DNA from: Acanthornis magna
Taxonomy: Eukaryota; Chordata; Aves; Passeriformes; Acanthizidae
DNA: 64,000 nucleotides
Reading direction: 5' to 3'
NCBI GenBank assembly: GCA_036785705.1
Contig: JAWUZG010000015.1
Location: 4,293,001-4,357,000 of the forward strand
The notes under the pieces were generated by a model. The model saw only the letters and a list, made by a program, of their open reading frames with translations. It had not been told where the DNA came from and ran no database searches. Position 1 is the first letter of the stretch; each line of letters begins with the position of its first letter. Both the position numbers and the translations under genes were made by a program. Shown here one piece after another: positions 47,331 to 60,448 of the stretch.

Positions 47331-50300
47331 AGATGCTGCTGACCTCGCAGTCTCAGCCCTCCTCCTCCCCTCCCCTGGCAGGGCCAAGGCGACGTAAAAT
47401 AAAATGATTATGTGACATCCCAGGAACGCGGGGACTGTCCACAGCACAGACCTCTGGTGACCTTTACACAAGTGACAGGTGACCTCTCTAAATCAGCCCC
47501 GGGGAGACTTGAGATTGCCAGCAGGGCTGGAGCCTCCTCACTGCTCTGCAGCAGCAGCAGCTCCAGCTCAGGGGCTGTAACTTATGGGCAGAGCACGCTG
47601 GGGAAGAGGGGACACCTCTCTGGAGTCCCAGGCGGGGCTCTGGGGGCTATTTCATCTCCTCTCTGCTTTGTATTCTCCTTCTCCTTCCATCTGGACTGTG
47701 AGCTTCATCCTTCTGCACCCTCACACACAGGCAGGAGCAGCAGGGAGTGGTTTCTGCAGCTCTGTCCAGATTTACTCGCAGGTTTCCAGCCTGCATGGCC
47801 AGCAATGAACTCCAGAGAAAACAGCCATGGGAACTGCCCAGCTCCTGAGAAACAAAGACTGAAAAATTATTAGTGCAAAGTTTTGAAGGCAAAAAGGGTT
47901 ATTTCTTTACTGCACAGGCAATAATTATTTAAGAGCAAAGCTGAGCCCTACAGGGTGCTTCAGCAAGTGCTGGAAGGTGGCAGAGTGTCTGTCTGTGCGT
48001 TGGGGTGGAATGGATCCATATGTCAGAGCATATACCTGATTCATTTTTTAAAGCTATAAAAGGCAGACAGGACAGACAATGTATATTATATTATGCACTT
48101 TTAAAAGCTACATTAAAAGAACATCATTAAGGTTGCAGAGCCAAGCACTCAGACAGTAGCTATGTCATGCTCAAGGCTGCTTGCCCGGGTTCATTTGAAT
48201 CCCTGCAGCCCATGAATGTGCCATGGCACAGACTAATAGTATATTGTGCAAGTATTTTCTCCTTCTCCCCCCACTGGACATGGGATGGGTGATTTGTGCC
48301 ATCTTAGAGTTTTCTCTAGCCTGTTCTTGTCTTATTGCTGTAGCCATGGGCTTGTTCAAGCCCAGCCCAGCAGCAGCTCCAGCCGTGGAATGGTGAGAAT
48401 GGTGAGTTTGTGCCTCCACACCTCCACAGCCCAGAGCTCTCCTGTGTCACCAACACCACCACCTGTGAGCCCAGGCCTGGGCCAAGCCCTGGGAGAGGAC
48501 CCCAGCCAGGCACCCACCCCTCACAGTCCCCAGGGACAGACAGACAAATTCCTGCTGGTCCCACAGGCCGTGCAGAACCATCCGCACAGCACGAGAGGAG
48601 GGAGAGTGCTGCTGCCGTCTGGCATGAAGAAGGAAAAGAGAGAGAGAGAGAGGGAGAATTCAAATGAACTAATTTCTTATTCTAAGACCTTTTTGCCCCT
48701 TTGCAGCTGCTTCTGATACAAAGGCAGAACCTTATCTCCCTGCTGCACGGATCCAGCGCTACAAACAACTGCCTTGTTGTAATGCGCAGAATGTGTGGCA
48801 TCTGACGGCAGCCTACACAGAGCCAGACGTGAGCGGGAGCCACATTCCCTTCCCATTTCTGACCAGCTTTTTCTTTTCATTCCTGCTCTCTCTCCCTCCT
48901 GGAGCCTGCAGTAAGCTGGTTTGCTTTCAGCATCCTCCCCCTGCACCCTACTGAGCCGCAGCCCCACGGTGTGTGTAGGCAGCAGCAGTGGAAGGAGCCT
49001 CGTCTTTCGCTCTTCCAAACCTCCTCTTGTCCCATTCCATCACAGCAAACAGCCTCTGCCACCCCGATCCCAGCAGGGAACAGAATGGACATCTATTCCT
49101 GCAGCACTGGCCTCAGCTCAGGCAGCATTAGGGAAGGAGGAAGATGACAAGGTTATAATCCACCTCAAAAAGCAGAAGCTAATTGAAGATGATGACATTT
49201 GAGCTTGGACTCTAGAGTCCTACCCTAGCAGCTTAGCTGTCCAGGCCTCTGGCACTATAAGGTGTCTCTAAGGCCCCTGGCACAATCTCATCATCTTTAC
49301 AATTTTTAATGTGCTGATATTCAAGCTCCATTTTAAGGCTAGTTGAAAATGGAGGGGAAGAGTATTGTCAACCCCAGATGTTCAAAGCTGAGTCTGAGCC
49401 TTCCTGGATGCACTTCACCTGAGGAGAAGACAAATAGCTATTTTTGCTCTTTATTTTTACAATCTGAGTTTTTGTTTACTATCCATAATGTCCTACAAGA
49501 ACTACTGTAGTTCTCTGAGCAACTTGAGGTGGGTTTTTTTTCTTTAAGAGGAGGAATAAAAGAGCCTAGACAAACATAGGAAAATTGCTGAAGTTTTGCA
49601 GTCATGCAAGGCCTTAGAAGAAAGTTTGGAGGAGAGAAGTTATTACTGGAGGTAAATGAGAAGTTCACAGAAATTCAACATGATTTTAAGCTGCAGTAAG
49701 AAGGAAAGGAAATATGTTAAAATTTGGATGGATTCCAGGACTACGAATAGTGAGAGCTTCATATTTAACCCAGCAGTTGTCCATGGAGGAGAGAACTGGG
49801 CTCTCAAACTGGCCCTACAGTGTAATGCAGAGGCTGAATGGGAGGAATTCCCACTAGAGAAAAGCTGGAATGTACATCATTCTATGGAGCTTTTCAAACC
49901 TCATCAGTTATTGCTATTCAAGAAGAGAAACTGAAGCAGGGACACAAGTAGAAAAGTTTACTGGGATGCTGAGGGCCATCAGGAACCTTTCTAGACAAAC
50001 ACAAAGAGGTTGATTTGCTCACCCAGGATTTTTAAAAAGAGACTGAGAAGCGATACAAACATCCCAGGATCTATCTGCCCAGGCGGGAAAAGAATTAATT
50101 AAGTTGAAGGGGAAACCTGGCAAAGATCAACTCCACAGGAACTGGATATGAATACATGTAGAGTTGGCTTCCAGCCATCAGAGCAGGGATGCTTTTGAAG
50201 ACCTTTCAAACATAAACAGTGGAAGAGAGAAAACATGCTGCTCACTCTTAGTTTGAAGCCAAAGCCCCTGCAATTCTGGGGCTCAGGCAGAGCATCCCTC

Positions 50301-50879
50301 TGCGGGAGCAGCAGTGCTGCAGGGCACAGCACCGCACAGGAAATCCTGTGCCTGGGCCAATATGTGCTCCATGGACGCAATGGATCCAAAATCTCCATGC
50401 CTGCTGAGGTGGGAAACTCTCACCAGGAGGCATCTGGACAGATCCTCCTGAGCATCCTCTCGTCCCTGCCACAAGAATCTTCTTGTGCCAGGGGATTAAA
50501 CTGAAGGTGATCGCTACCATGTCCTCAAACACCATTGTCAAGGTCCCACAATTTACAAACTGGTGATTCTAAGGCAGGAGATGGGAGGCACTTTTCTCCT
50601 CCAAGGGAAGGGAACATTTTCTTGAGTTCATCTTTTCCAGGTAATTTGATAAAATTATCGGATTTCCTGCCAAAGTCGCACAGCTGCCACAAATACTTTT
50701 CGTGCCACACAAAATTCTTTCTTAATGGCCCAGATCTGTGGAGTGGGGGGAGACAGAGAGAGGGAGACAATCATAGCTCCAACCCACTCCTCCACAGTGC
50801 AGAAGCAGGAATTTGCTCTCCAACTGGAATGTGGCTGCTTATTAGGGCCACAGAAGCGAAGAGGCTGCATCTGTAATGT
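47331..50879. other. Intergenic interval, no gene seen
   Basis: Holds an (AG)8 run at 48637-48652. Frames up to 156 codons overlap on both strands. The frame at 48921-49202 ends in a charged tail (EEDDKVIIHLKKQKLIEDDD) that looks protein-like, but its first half is low-information Ser/Pro-rich; I do not call it. Region 49650-50220 is purine-rich and could be a decayed repeat I cannot name. Confidence 0.4.
48637..48652 (+). repeat. (AG)8 microsatellite
   Basis: Eight AG units. Short and probably of low variability. Confidence 0.85.
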
Positions 50880-51200
50880 TTCTGTCAAAGCAAATGAGGT
50901 CATTAACAGACGAGTTCAGTGATGGAATTGTCTCTTGTAGTATTTATTATATGGTCCTTTTCCTGACACCTCCCACTGAGAGAATATTAAATATTTAATG
51001 CACACCAAGGCTCTGCTCATTTTTCATTCCCACTTCAGCATTTCAAGTTGGCTCCAATCTGCTGCTAGCTATAAAGTTGACTGGACAATGGACCATAATG
51101 AATTAACTCTTTGGAAGCCACCGTAGCATTTACAGGACTGCCAAAAGTCTGGGTGCTTTATCATGTCTGACTCAAGCGTGTGCTCTAGAATTCAATCCTC
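50880..51200. promoter_or_regulatory. Candidate conserved non-coding element
   Basis: GCAAATGAGGTCATTAACAG, ATTAAATATTTAATGC (palindromic AT core), CATAATGAATTAACTC and TCAATTCATTAAAAC. Non-repetitive with no open frame of note. Confidence 0.36.
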
Positions 51201-53574
51201 AATTCATTAAAACAAAGTACGGGGAGGAGGGTGAGGGTGGAGAATTTGGGAAATAGGTTTCAGGAACCATACATAAATAAATAATGAAGGGGGAGATGGA
51301 AATGTTAGCCTGTCAAGGTGACAGGGTTTATTTACTCATTATTTCAGAGAGTTGCTGTCTTCAAAAATGAAGGTTGTTCCTGTGCAACAGTCTTCAAAAT
51401 CCTGAACCACTGATCCTGGGATGGAAGGGGAAGAAAGACATTTGAGAAGCAGCTCACAGCCCTGGTCATTACCAATCTAAAACAGATCACCAAGAAAAGC
51501 AGAGCAGGATGTTTCCCAGAGCATGGTGGCTGCTGCCCATCTGGTCAAGCAAAGACAAAGTTGGCCCTGCCTGGTAGCAGAACTCTCCCAAGATGTCTAT
51601 ACCTTTAAATGTCAGCCTGAATGTCTAAACTTTCAACTGTGTCTCCAAAAATCCATGTTAAAGTGTTTGGTTAACTGGTGCTCAGGTGGAGAAGGCCTGT
51701 CTGCTCAGGACATGCTGCCCTGTGAAGTTTTCATCAGATAGTTCTGGTGGTTACAATACCTAGAACTCCTTACCACCACCCCTTTTCCCAAAAAGGGGAA
51801 GTCTAAGTACAAAACCATATGGATATGGTGTCTACAAGCTGCTGGAAATTCGGTTACATGTGGAAGGGACCACCAAGGTGGCACCTGTTGGGGCTACAGC
51901 TGAGATATGAGGCTTCAGCAGCTTGATTCTCTCACAGATAAAGGTATTTACAAGCAATATTTTCCAGGAAAATGGAAAACTCTCATGCCTGTGATGCCAG
52001 GACCACACGGAGCAGAGAAAGACACAAAAGTACAGTCAGGTTGTTTTCACCCACAGGGCAGAAATGTCAAGGAAATCTAACCGCCACACATTTTCCTTGA
52101 AAAGAGATCCCCTGGCAAATTACTCCTGGTTTTAGACCTACAAGCTCCCATTTCTTTATCTGGTTAACACTATCTGGCACTTTTACTGAGATACCAGGAA
52201 ATTTGATTCCCACTCATGGTGTGAAAGCAACCTGTATGCGCTTGACCTTTCTAATGTTTTGTAATTTGATTGGGTGGCTATTCCCATATTTCCTTGTCAC
52301 CAGCCCTAGTAATCTGAGAGGCAGAAGTGGAAAAGACAGCCAGTAAAAATACAAGCAAACACAAGTGGGAATTACTTGAGGCCTTCGGATGCCAAAATTA
52401 CTCAAAGCTACATCCTCGCTCAAAGCCAAAGCTCAGCTCAGCTCAGGGACAGGGCTCTCCACAGTGACCTTTCCCTGTCACCCCAGTCTTCATTCCAGGC
52501 TCAGGTCCTGGGTTCAGGCTGGAGATCTTTGCTAATGAGCTTCCAGAAGGGTGATTTTTAATTCTTTTTTTTTTTCTGTTGCGCTGCCCAGTATGAGCAC
52601 AGTTACACCAGAATAACCCTGTCTAATCCTTATTTTAGGGATTAATCACAAAGGAAAAGCTACACTGTGTACTGGTACCAGCATGTTAATAAAACAAACT
52701 GCCAATACAGAGGTGCCTTAGATCTGTTCTCTGACTATTCTGCCTTAAAACTGGGACTGTTTAAAGGAGTAAAACAAACTTGGACAGGAACAGGTCAGTA
52801 AAACCACTTCAAGTCTGCTCTTGTTCTGCCTCCACGTGCTGGTGAAAGCTTGGACAAGGGTGCAGTCCTTCTGCAGAGATATTGCTCTTCCCTGTGTAGT
52901 TTCCCCATCTATGGAATAGTAACAGTGATGAGGGGAAAGTATGACTTGGTATCTGAAGGCACAAATGACAGGTTCATAGAGAGTAAAGTAAACTTAGAAA
53001 GTTTATTTCTACGCTTCCTTCTCAGTGCTTTCTGCTCTCAGACTCCCAAAACTCAAATTCCCTATGCGGCTTTATGCTGAATAAATCAGTTCTCCACAAT
53101 TAACATTCTTGTAGTTCCTGCACCAGGAATCCCAGTGAAATGCCACACATTTTCTCCTAAGCCCTTGTGCCACGCAGGCATTTCGCTTCTTACGGACACA
53201 GGCTCTGGGTCTGTGTTCCACAGCATCTCCTGCTGCCCCTGGCCAAGGGAGGACACCACCAGTTGCTCCTGACAATTGAGCAGTGTCATCCCACAAGCAG
53301 AAGCCCCATTTGTTTTTGTTTCCTTTCAGCGAACTTATCCCCAAAGATCGATTCCAGCCGGGCACAGAGTGCTGGTAAATAAGCCTGCAGTAGCTGTAGC
53401 AGTTGGCATTTTCAAATATTCATCTTTTCAGACGATGGCTTTTTCTCCCCCAGCCCCTTAGCAGAGAGCTTTGCTCTTCCCTGTACCCAAATTGTCTGCC
53501 ATGGATACTCAGTTTCTGACTTAAAATATCTCCTTTTCACTCCAGTGATTGTATACAGAGAGACAACAACACAG
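51201..53574. other. Intergenic interval, no gene seen
   Basis: Mixed DNA with a perfect 8-bp hairpin at 51779-51798. I considered whether 51880-52200 is a decayed endogenous retroviral relic but found no motif to support it. Frames up to 97 codons are unsupported. Confidence 0.42.
51779..51798. other. Perfect 8-bp inverted repeat
   Basis: CCCCTTTT and AAAAGGGG flank a four-base loop. No adjacent T run or gene supports a terminator or RNA role, so it is recorded as structure only. Confidence 0.6.
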
Positions 53575-53690
53575 AACCACCCAAATTAGTGCACGTTGTG
53601 GCAGCCGTTTGGTTTTATTTATTTATGTGGATTTGGCCATTTCTTTCTCCAGTCATTAATAAAGTGCAGTGAATTTGAATGTGTGCAACT
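53575..53690. promoter_or_regulatory. Weak candidate conserved element
   Basis: GTTTGGTTTTATTTATTTATG and CAGTCATTAATAAAGTGC lie in a short AT-rich block just before the CR1 copy. Called on texture only. Confidence 0.24.
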
Positions 53691-53802
53691 GAAAATGGCT
53701 CCTAAAGGGACCCTTCTGCTGGTGGAGCAGCTGCTGTGCTTCCATTGCCTTCCACTCAATGCTTAGAGAGAAACAGCGGTGAAAAAGCTTCTGATCTTAT
53801 GG

Positions 53803-54190
53803 AGAAAGGATGACAGATTGGAGCTGTTCAGCCTGGAGAAGAGAAGGCTCCAGGTGAGCTCAGAGTCCCTTCCAGTGCCTAAAGGAACTCCAGGAGAGCT
53901 GGAGAGGGACTGGGGACAAAGACATGGAGTGACAGGACAAGGGACAGTGATTATGAACTGACAGAGGGAAGGTTTAGATGGGATATTAGGAAGGAATTGT
54001 TCCCTGGGAGGGTGGGAGGCCCTGGCACAGGTGCCCAGAGAAGCTGTAGCTGCCCCTGGATCCCTGGCAGTGTCCAAGGCCAGGCTGGACAGGGCTTGGA
54101 GTGACCTGGCCTAATGGAAGGTGTTCCTGCCCATGGCAGGGGGTGGAATGAGAGCTTTGAGGTCTTTTCCAACCATTCTATGATTATATG
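53803..54190 (+). mobile_element. CR1 retrotransposon, longest copy in window
   Basis: Sense CR1 starting near GGAGAAAGGATGACAG, through TTCAGCCTGGAGAAGAG, CAGTGCCTAAAGG, AGCTGGAGAGGGACTGGGG, TTTAGATGGGATATTAGG and TGGACAGGGCTTGGAG. It ends TTCCAACC plus ATTCTATGATTATATG. About 388 bases, 5'-truncated, with no intact coding frame. It is nearly identical to the copy at 29128 over their shared core, so both were inserted comparatively recently. Confidence 0.97.
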
Positions 54191-56834
54191 AAAAATAAGT
54201 ATTCTTCTTTTCTTCATTTCACCTCAAAATAACCTCTAGATCAGTCCTGCCAATGAGGGGCGGGGAAGTGGCCTGTTCTCACTCAATTCAGCAGCACATC
54301 TTTTCTCCTCTCTTCCCCCAATTCCTTTTTTGCCTTTTCTTTCCTCGCTGGCTCTTGAGCACTGATGCAAGAATTTCAAGCAACATCAACCCTGGTGCAA
54401 CTCCATTTGATTTACTGGCAGCTGGAGGCTATTCTTTGCCTGCCATCATCTGAATGGCAGATGTTATGAAGGTTCTGTTCTTGCCTTGACAAATCTCAGG
54501 TTAAAATAAAGGTAGTAGAGACCTTTAGAAACAAGAGCAAGTCACAAGGGAGGAATAATCTGGAAAGCTCCCCTTGAATTCAAACAGGAGGGACACCAGG
54601 CACATTTACCATGGGCTGGATTTCAGTAAATAACAGCACTCATTTGGTGAGAGTTACTGAAACTAGGCATAAATTTTGATCCAAATATAAAAGTCTACAT
54701 TTAAGGGGGAGAAGGAGCATCCTTAATTAAAGACAAGACTGTTTCCACTTAAAATACTCTGGCTTGTCTACCAACAGGCTTGCTCCTTGAAACTCACTTT
54801 CACAGGTAACTTTATTCCTGCTCAGCCCTTCCCAGCTCAGTGTTCATGCAGCTATTTTCCAATGGATTCTGGCAGGATCAGCACTGAAGTGATACAGATT
54901 TGTTACTAAATATTGTTCCTGCTTTTTTTCCCCATGTAAATCTGCAAAACACTTTGCAGGACTCATTTTCTCGGGTGTCTGTAACAGAGACAACAACCAG
55001 GGGCTGTGATGCTGCGATTTTCCATCCTGTTTGAGGAATTTCAGTGTTGTCCCCACTGAAACAGTTGCACTTGGAAGTTGGCTTCTCTTCCTGTTTCATT
55101 TGGACACCACCAGGACAGCTGGTGTTTATGGTCAGAGCTTCACTCCAAACCTCAGCTGGTGTGGTGCTGGCTGAGGATCTGCTCCTACATCTGCTCTCTG
55201 GTTTCTCAGCATCCTGCAGGGAAAGGTGGCAAAGTACAGGACTTATCACATGTAATAGGGCACTATAAAGTGATTTGTGGCTGCTGGGGAGCCCTTGCAG
55301 GACTTCAGGGCTGTGGCTGAAACCTTTGATCAGATGTATCACCTCTCAGCAAGGAGGGACTGGTGCAGAGCTGGGGAAGGTGGCAGCTCCAGTGCTCCCA
55401 GTCCCGTGGGTCCACATTGACCTTGTCTGAGTCAGACCTCAGTTGTGATGGCTGTAAAAGAGTGATAAGACTATTTACTGCACGGTGCTTGAATATGGAG
55501 AGTGTCAAGGATCACCCTGATTTATGACAAGGTGATGTCAGAGGGGATATCACTGCATACAATAAATCAGATTTTTTTCGTGTGGGTTCACTTGGGTTAC
55601 AAGCTGCAACTTGCCCAGAGCCCTTTTGTGATTTTACATGAATGGAAGTGCACGTTGAGCTCCTGAGCTTTATGGAGCAGCCGCTCAGTCACTGCTCCAT
55701 TGAAATGGAGAAAAAATCTTAGGACATCAGGTGTGGCAGGAGAGTGCCCAGGGGTTTGCACCCCTAATCCCCTTGGGTTCCCTCAAGAGTCGGATGGACA
55801 GAGAACACCTTCCAGGGACTGAGAGATGGACCTTTGGGAAGCCAGACAAGCACCTCGGCAAATGGAGGGTGGATATGAGATGTGAGTGAGGTCAAACAGG
55901 GAGGTTTACAGAAATCAGCTGTTGTTCAGATGCAAAGCAAGGGATGTCAATGCTAGGAGCCCGGGCTGGCACTGGCTGCAATGCAGCTCTGCTGGGCACT
56001 CCCTCTGTCAGGAGATCTGCAGACCTGCTCTCCCCAGCCCCAGGGAGATGTGGTGTTTGGGCTGCCCTTGCCTCGGTTTCCCTGCTGTTCCCACTCTCCA
56101 GAACACCGCTGTGGTGCTGCAGCAGCATTTTTCATCCTCCCCAGTGAGGCTGCACAAAGTGTTTTACAATTTCACCCACCCAAACCCAAACCTGGGGACT
56201 TGTCAGAGGGGGTGTGGGAGCAGTACTTAGTCAAAGCTTGCTGGAAACCAGTTAAACCCTCCAAATATATTGGAAGGGAGGAACCAGACCCACCCAGAGC
56301 ATGAGCCCATAAGCATTTACAGGAAGAATGAGTATATTTTATAAGTCCAGCTGATATGATCAGAGAAAACTTTCAGGAGCACAACTCCTCCTATTGTGCA
56401 TGAAGCAGAAAATGTGAGGCTTTATGTTATGGAATCAAGCCTCATCCTGAGGGCAGGATTGGGCCCCTGAGCACCCTGCTGTGCTCTGAACTGTCTGTGT
56501 GATGGTTCATTGTTTGCCTCGGGATCCCACTAACTCGGGGAACCATTTGGCTTTGCAGACTGAGAGGGGAATCAAAGAGCTGAACCCTCAGTAAACATGC
56601 AAACACAACTGGTTGTCTTTGATGATTTGTTAGCTTGGGCCTGAGCCAGGAGACTCGGGGATTGCAGACCGAGTTCCTAGAGCTCCACAGCTGACACGCA
56701 GAGCAGCAGAGCACAGTTGGGATGAGTGAAACTTGTTATCAATTGCAGAGGCAGCCAGCAGGTGGAATCTTCCTAAAATATCTCCTGCCCATTTCCAACC
56801 TGGCAATCTTGGCTGAACCTGAGTCACCTACTTA
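54191..56834. other. Intergenic interval, no gene seen
   Basis: Frames up to 154 codons (minus strand, 55342-54878) are unsupported. CCAGCAGGTGGA at 56755-56766 matches most of the CTCF core. No repeats recognised. Confidence 0.45.
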
Positions 56835-57080
56835 ATAAAAATTCCATATTCAGTCCATAGAAATGCTTCCAGCACAGTTAGATCAATTTCCTCTAAGTAG
56901 CAATAAATGTGTTTTCCTTTAAAAGGCCAACACAAGCACATTATCACAGCCTATAATCCCCATTCTCTCTATTAGCTCAAAGTACATCCTAAAGGCCAAG
57001 GGTCGCAGCTAAAGACTAATCAGTCTCATTAGCCTGTCTAATTTATCTTAACTAGGGGGACACAAACACACTAAAACTGT
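56835..57080. promoter_or_regulatory. Candidate conserved non-coding element
   Basis: CCATATTCAGTCC, GTTAGATCAATTTCC, TCTATTAGCTC, GGTCGCAGCTAAAGACTAATC and TAATTTATCTTAACTAGG. Dense in TAAT/ATTA and GATA-type words with retained CpG. No open frame. Confidence 0.36.
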
Positions 57081-59219
57081 TAAGGAGACTTTTTGATCAG
57101 GATATGGGAGTCATTCATCAGGGTCCTGCAGCTTCCAGAGACAGGAGGGAGAGAAAGGAGCAGGGCACAAAGCCATTCTCCAAGGGAGCTCTGCACCAAG
57201 ACACACCCAGGCAGGCAGGATGGGGCAGAAACCCTCCCGGGGGCTCCCGCTGTCCTACCAGGCAACATCCCAGCAGGAGAGGGGGAGAGATGTGGAAAAG
57301 CATCTCCTTCTTGTTCTCACCCTCACACCATCCAGCAGCTCAGTGTCTTCCTTGCTCGAGCTCCGCTCTGGCACTGCAGGCGCTCGCTGGAGCTGGGAAG
57401 GGTTTGAGCCCAGCTGGTTAAAGTTTAACCTCTTCCCAGCTGTGTCAGCCACCGCTGTGGCTTGGGAACACCATCTGCCCCTCCTTGTCCCACGTGCATC
57501 ACTCTCCTGACAGCTCACCCCCTCCCTGCTGCCACGCCAGGAGGGTGGAGAAGGGTGACAAGGGACACAGTGCTCAAATCCAGCAGCAAGCAGCATGAAA
57601 AGGAAAAAAAAAAAGCAAAAAATGAACTCCTGCGGAAGCAGTTTTGTCTCTGGTTATCCAGATAGGGATTTTAGATGCTCCAGCCCAACAAGAGAGCCCT
57701 GCTCCTGAGCCTCACAGTGACCATTAGTGGGCAATGCAAATGCCCTCGCAAGCACTGCCCAGAATTATTGCCCAGGCTCTCTTTGGGCTTTAGTAGCAAC
57801 AAAGCAAACTCTGAGGCTAATCTCCAGCCCCAAGGCTCTAAGCCAGACTTTCATGCTGGAGGCTTCTGGCTGGGAGGAATTTCAGAATTTGTGATGGCTG
57901 CATATCTTTGTCAGCTATTGAAGGACAAGAAGGTTTTCTGCTAAGAAAAGAAGGAAACGTAGATTATTTAAGGACTTTCAATAGGAGGAGGCTGGCCAAG
58001 CTCTAAATCAAAGTCACCTCTTGAGACTGTCCTGACAGAAAGGAAAAGGTTATACCTCGGATCCCTACTTCTGTCTCGGAAATATGTGCCTCCAGAACAG
58101 TTGCATTTCCAGTGACAATCAGCCATAGAAAGGAAAGCATTGCCATTCCAAGCCCTTTTCTCGTGCACAGCCCTTGTTTCCGTATCACCTGTGTGTCCTC
58201 GCCCTGGCCCTTGTGTCACTGTGATGTCACTCTGGGACACAGAGCTGAGCTCAGTAACCTCGACCCAAGTCCAGCTGCCGTGCAAACCTTTCATCACTCA
58301 GCCCAGGGGCTGCTGCCAAGGACAAGGGCACTGCAGAACACTCCTTGGGCACCCATCTCCCTCCTCTCCGTGGATGACCCACCGTGCTCGGGTCACAAGC
58401 ACCAAGAATGAAGCTCAGGGGGTGCTAAAGGGTTCATGGCCTGGGATTTCACCTGGGGGAGGGAGCTTTGAGGTGTACATCATCATATGAACAGGTTAAA
58501 TTTTGAAGGTGCAACAATTCCAGCAAGAAGATTCAGAAAGTGTCAAAACAGTTAGTGTCACAACAGTTTGTGTCACCCTGTCTCATTTTATGTCATCCAC
58601 TTTCTCACTTCAAAGATACTTGAATGGGAAATATTTATTGATGGAAAATTAGCTTTGCTCTGCCTTCCACTGCAGGGAGTGTGTTTGTTTTCATTTCACG
58701 TTACCCACTGTGGCTAATGTGGGCAGGAGAGGGAAGAAGAGGGAGGAAGAGGTGCTGGAGATCCCCAGCAGAGGTCAAATGCTGGAGCCATCCCCAGTTT
58801 GCTGTTTCTTTAGTCCTGTTGGTGAGCTGTCACAGGTAAGACAAACTGCAGTTCACGTGCCTCAGCCCCTGTGGGTAACCATCCCCACAGGTACAAGAGT
58901 TCCTCATACAAAAATACCTTTTCCAGACTTATCTTTGGAGAAACCGTGGCCATCACAATTCCTGTGCACAGAAATTAAGTAGATACTTTTTTTGTACAGA
59001 AAATCTTGAGAATGCCAGTCTGTCCAGATTTTGAATAATTTTAAATCACAGATGGCATTAAAGCTCCTAACATTGACTCTCAAACAGTCTTAAACAACCC
59101 AGAAGCCCTCTCCACTGGGAGAAATGCAACTTACGGATCTCAGGCACTCACACAGCTATGTACAACTTTGAAGGTGGTAAGAAACACTGTTTGCCATCCC
59201 AGTTCATCAAAGCAATCAA
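57081..59219. other. Intergenic interval, no gene seen
   Basis: GC-rich first half with competing 60-116 codon frames. An octamer ATGCAAAT is at 57734-57741. No repeats beyond short A runs near 57605. Confidence 0.45.
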
Positions 59220-59340
59220 GCACATGCTTAGTTTTAATCACAAACCGACAGCAAGCCAAGCACTAATTAATAATGATATTTGAATGGCCCCTTAAATCTT
59301 TGTTTCAAATGTTTATGAATTACTTGTCTGAGTTTTCTTT
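59220..59340. promoter_or_regulatory. Small candidate conserved element
   Basis: TTTTAATCACAAACCGACAG, then CACTAATTAATAATGATATT. Paired TAATTA-type sites in about 120 bases. Texture only. Confidence 0.28.
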
Positions 59341-60448
59341 CCTTTTTGGTTTCACTCAAGACTGTTGTGTGACAATAAGAACAAGTTTTTGACAAGGAGG
59401 ATTTAGGTCAGTCTTACTCACATGGCCAAGCTCCTTTGAGCAGGATCAACTCACCCCACACAACATGTCCAGGCTGGGCACCTTGTCTAAGTTGGTAGCT
59501 CCAGTTTCTTCTGTAATCAGGATCAGAAACGGGCACCTCTGAAGGAGGATTCATGCTTTCTGTCTGGGGCAAGAATTTTAGGGCAGATGAATCAGTTTGT
59601 GGAGAAGCTTGCATTTTTCCCAGGGCAGCTGAGGAAGTCTAGACTGTAAGCTTGGATTAGTCACTTCACTTCTCAGCAGTAAAAAACATTACACTCTCAA
59701 CACTTTTCAGACCATAAGGGTAGGTGAGATGAAACGAGGTCACACTCTCAGAGCAACAAAATCTTTGCTGGGCAGTGAGTTATTAGACAGTTATTTCCCA
59801 AGAACAGGGATGGGAAATGCCCACCCTTGTTCCCAAGCCCTGCTCACAGCCATCTACACTTCACTAAAGAAGACACAGCTGTGGAATTAGAAGAAATAAA
59901 CTATCAGGTCCTTGTTTTCCCCACAGGCAGAAACTTGCAGGGACAGATTTCCAGCTGAAGGTCCTGTACCCCAACTCTCAGGCAGATTTATTCCAGCGTT
60001 AATCAGAAGGTTGGGTGGAAGCACTCGCAATGTCCTGGCAATAAGGAGAAGTGGAGGAGATGGAGGGGAGGGAGGGAAATTCATTTGTAGAGATGATGGA
60101 GTGACTCCTTCAAACGAAAAATTACTAATGATTAAAACAATGCTTGAGACTGTCTGTTTACATTTTAAAGGTGCATTATCCCAACCGAAGGGGTCCAGTG
60201 CTCAGCACCTCTTCTTACTGATTACCGTCTAGCTTTCCATTTTCATATAACCTTGAAATACAATAAAGTCAATGTATGCACAAAGATTCTCTTTTTCTGA
60301 TGGCTCGATTGATGCAAATGGAGGGGTTTTTTTTTCTTTTTATCATCCTTCACCTAGAATCCATGTCTAAGTCCCATGCTACACCATTTCCCTTTTAGAG
60401 GAATGAAAGAAGGCTGTGTGTCCACCCTGCATGCTTTGTGTGCCTGGT
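59341..60448. other. Intergenic interval, no gene seen
   Basis: Contains an octamer ATGCAAAT at 60312-60319. Frames up to 106 codons are unsupported. Confidence 0.45.

Noticed and set aside
48921..49202. 93-codon frame with a charged, protein-like tail
   Set aside because: The first half is low-information Ser/Pro-rich sequence, with no start context or splice sites. The tail alone is too short to support a call.
51879..51895. CTCF-like word CCACCAAGGTGGC
   Set aside because: Needs a one-base insertion relative to the CTCF core.
51880..52200. Possible endogenous retroviral relic
   Set aside because: No reverse-transcriptase, primer-binding or LTR motif could be shown; all frames contain stops.
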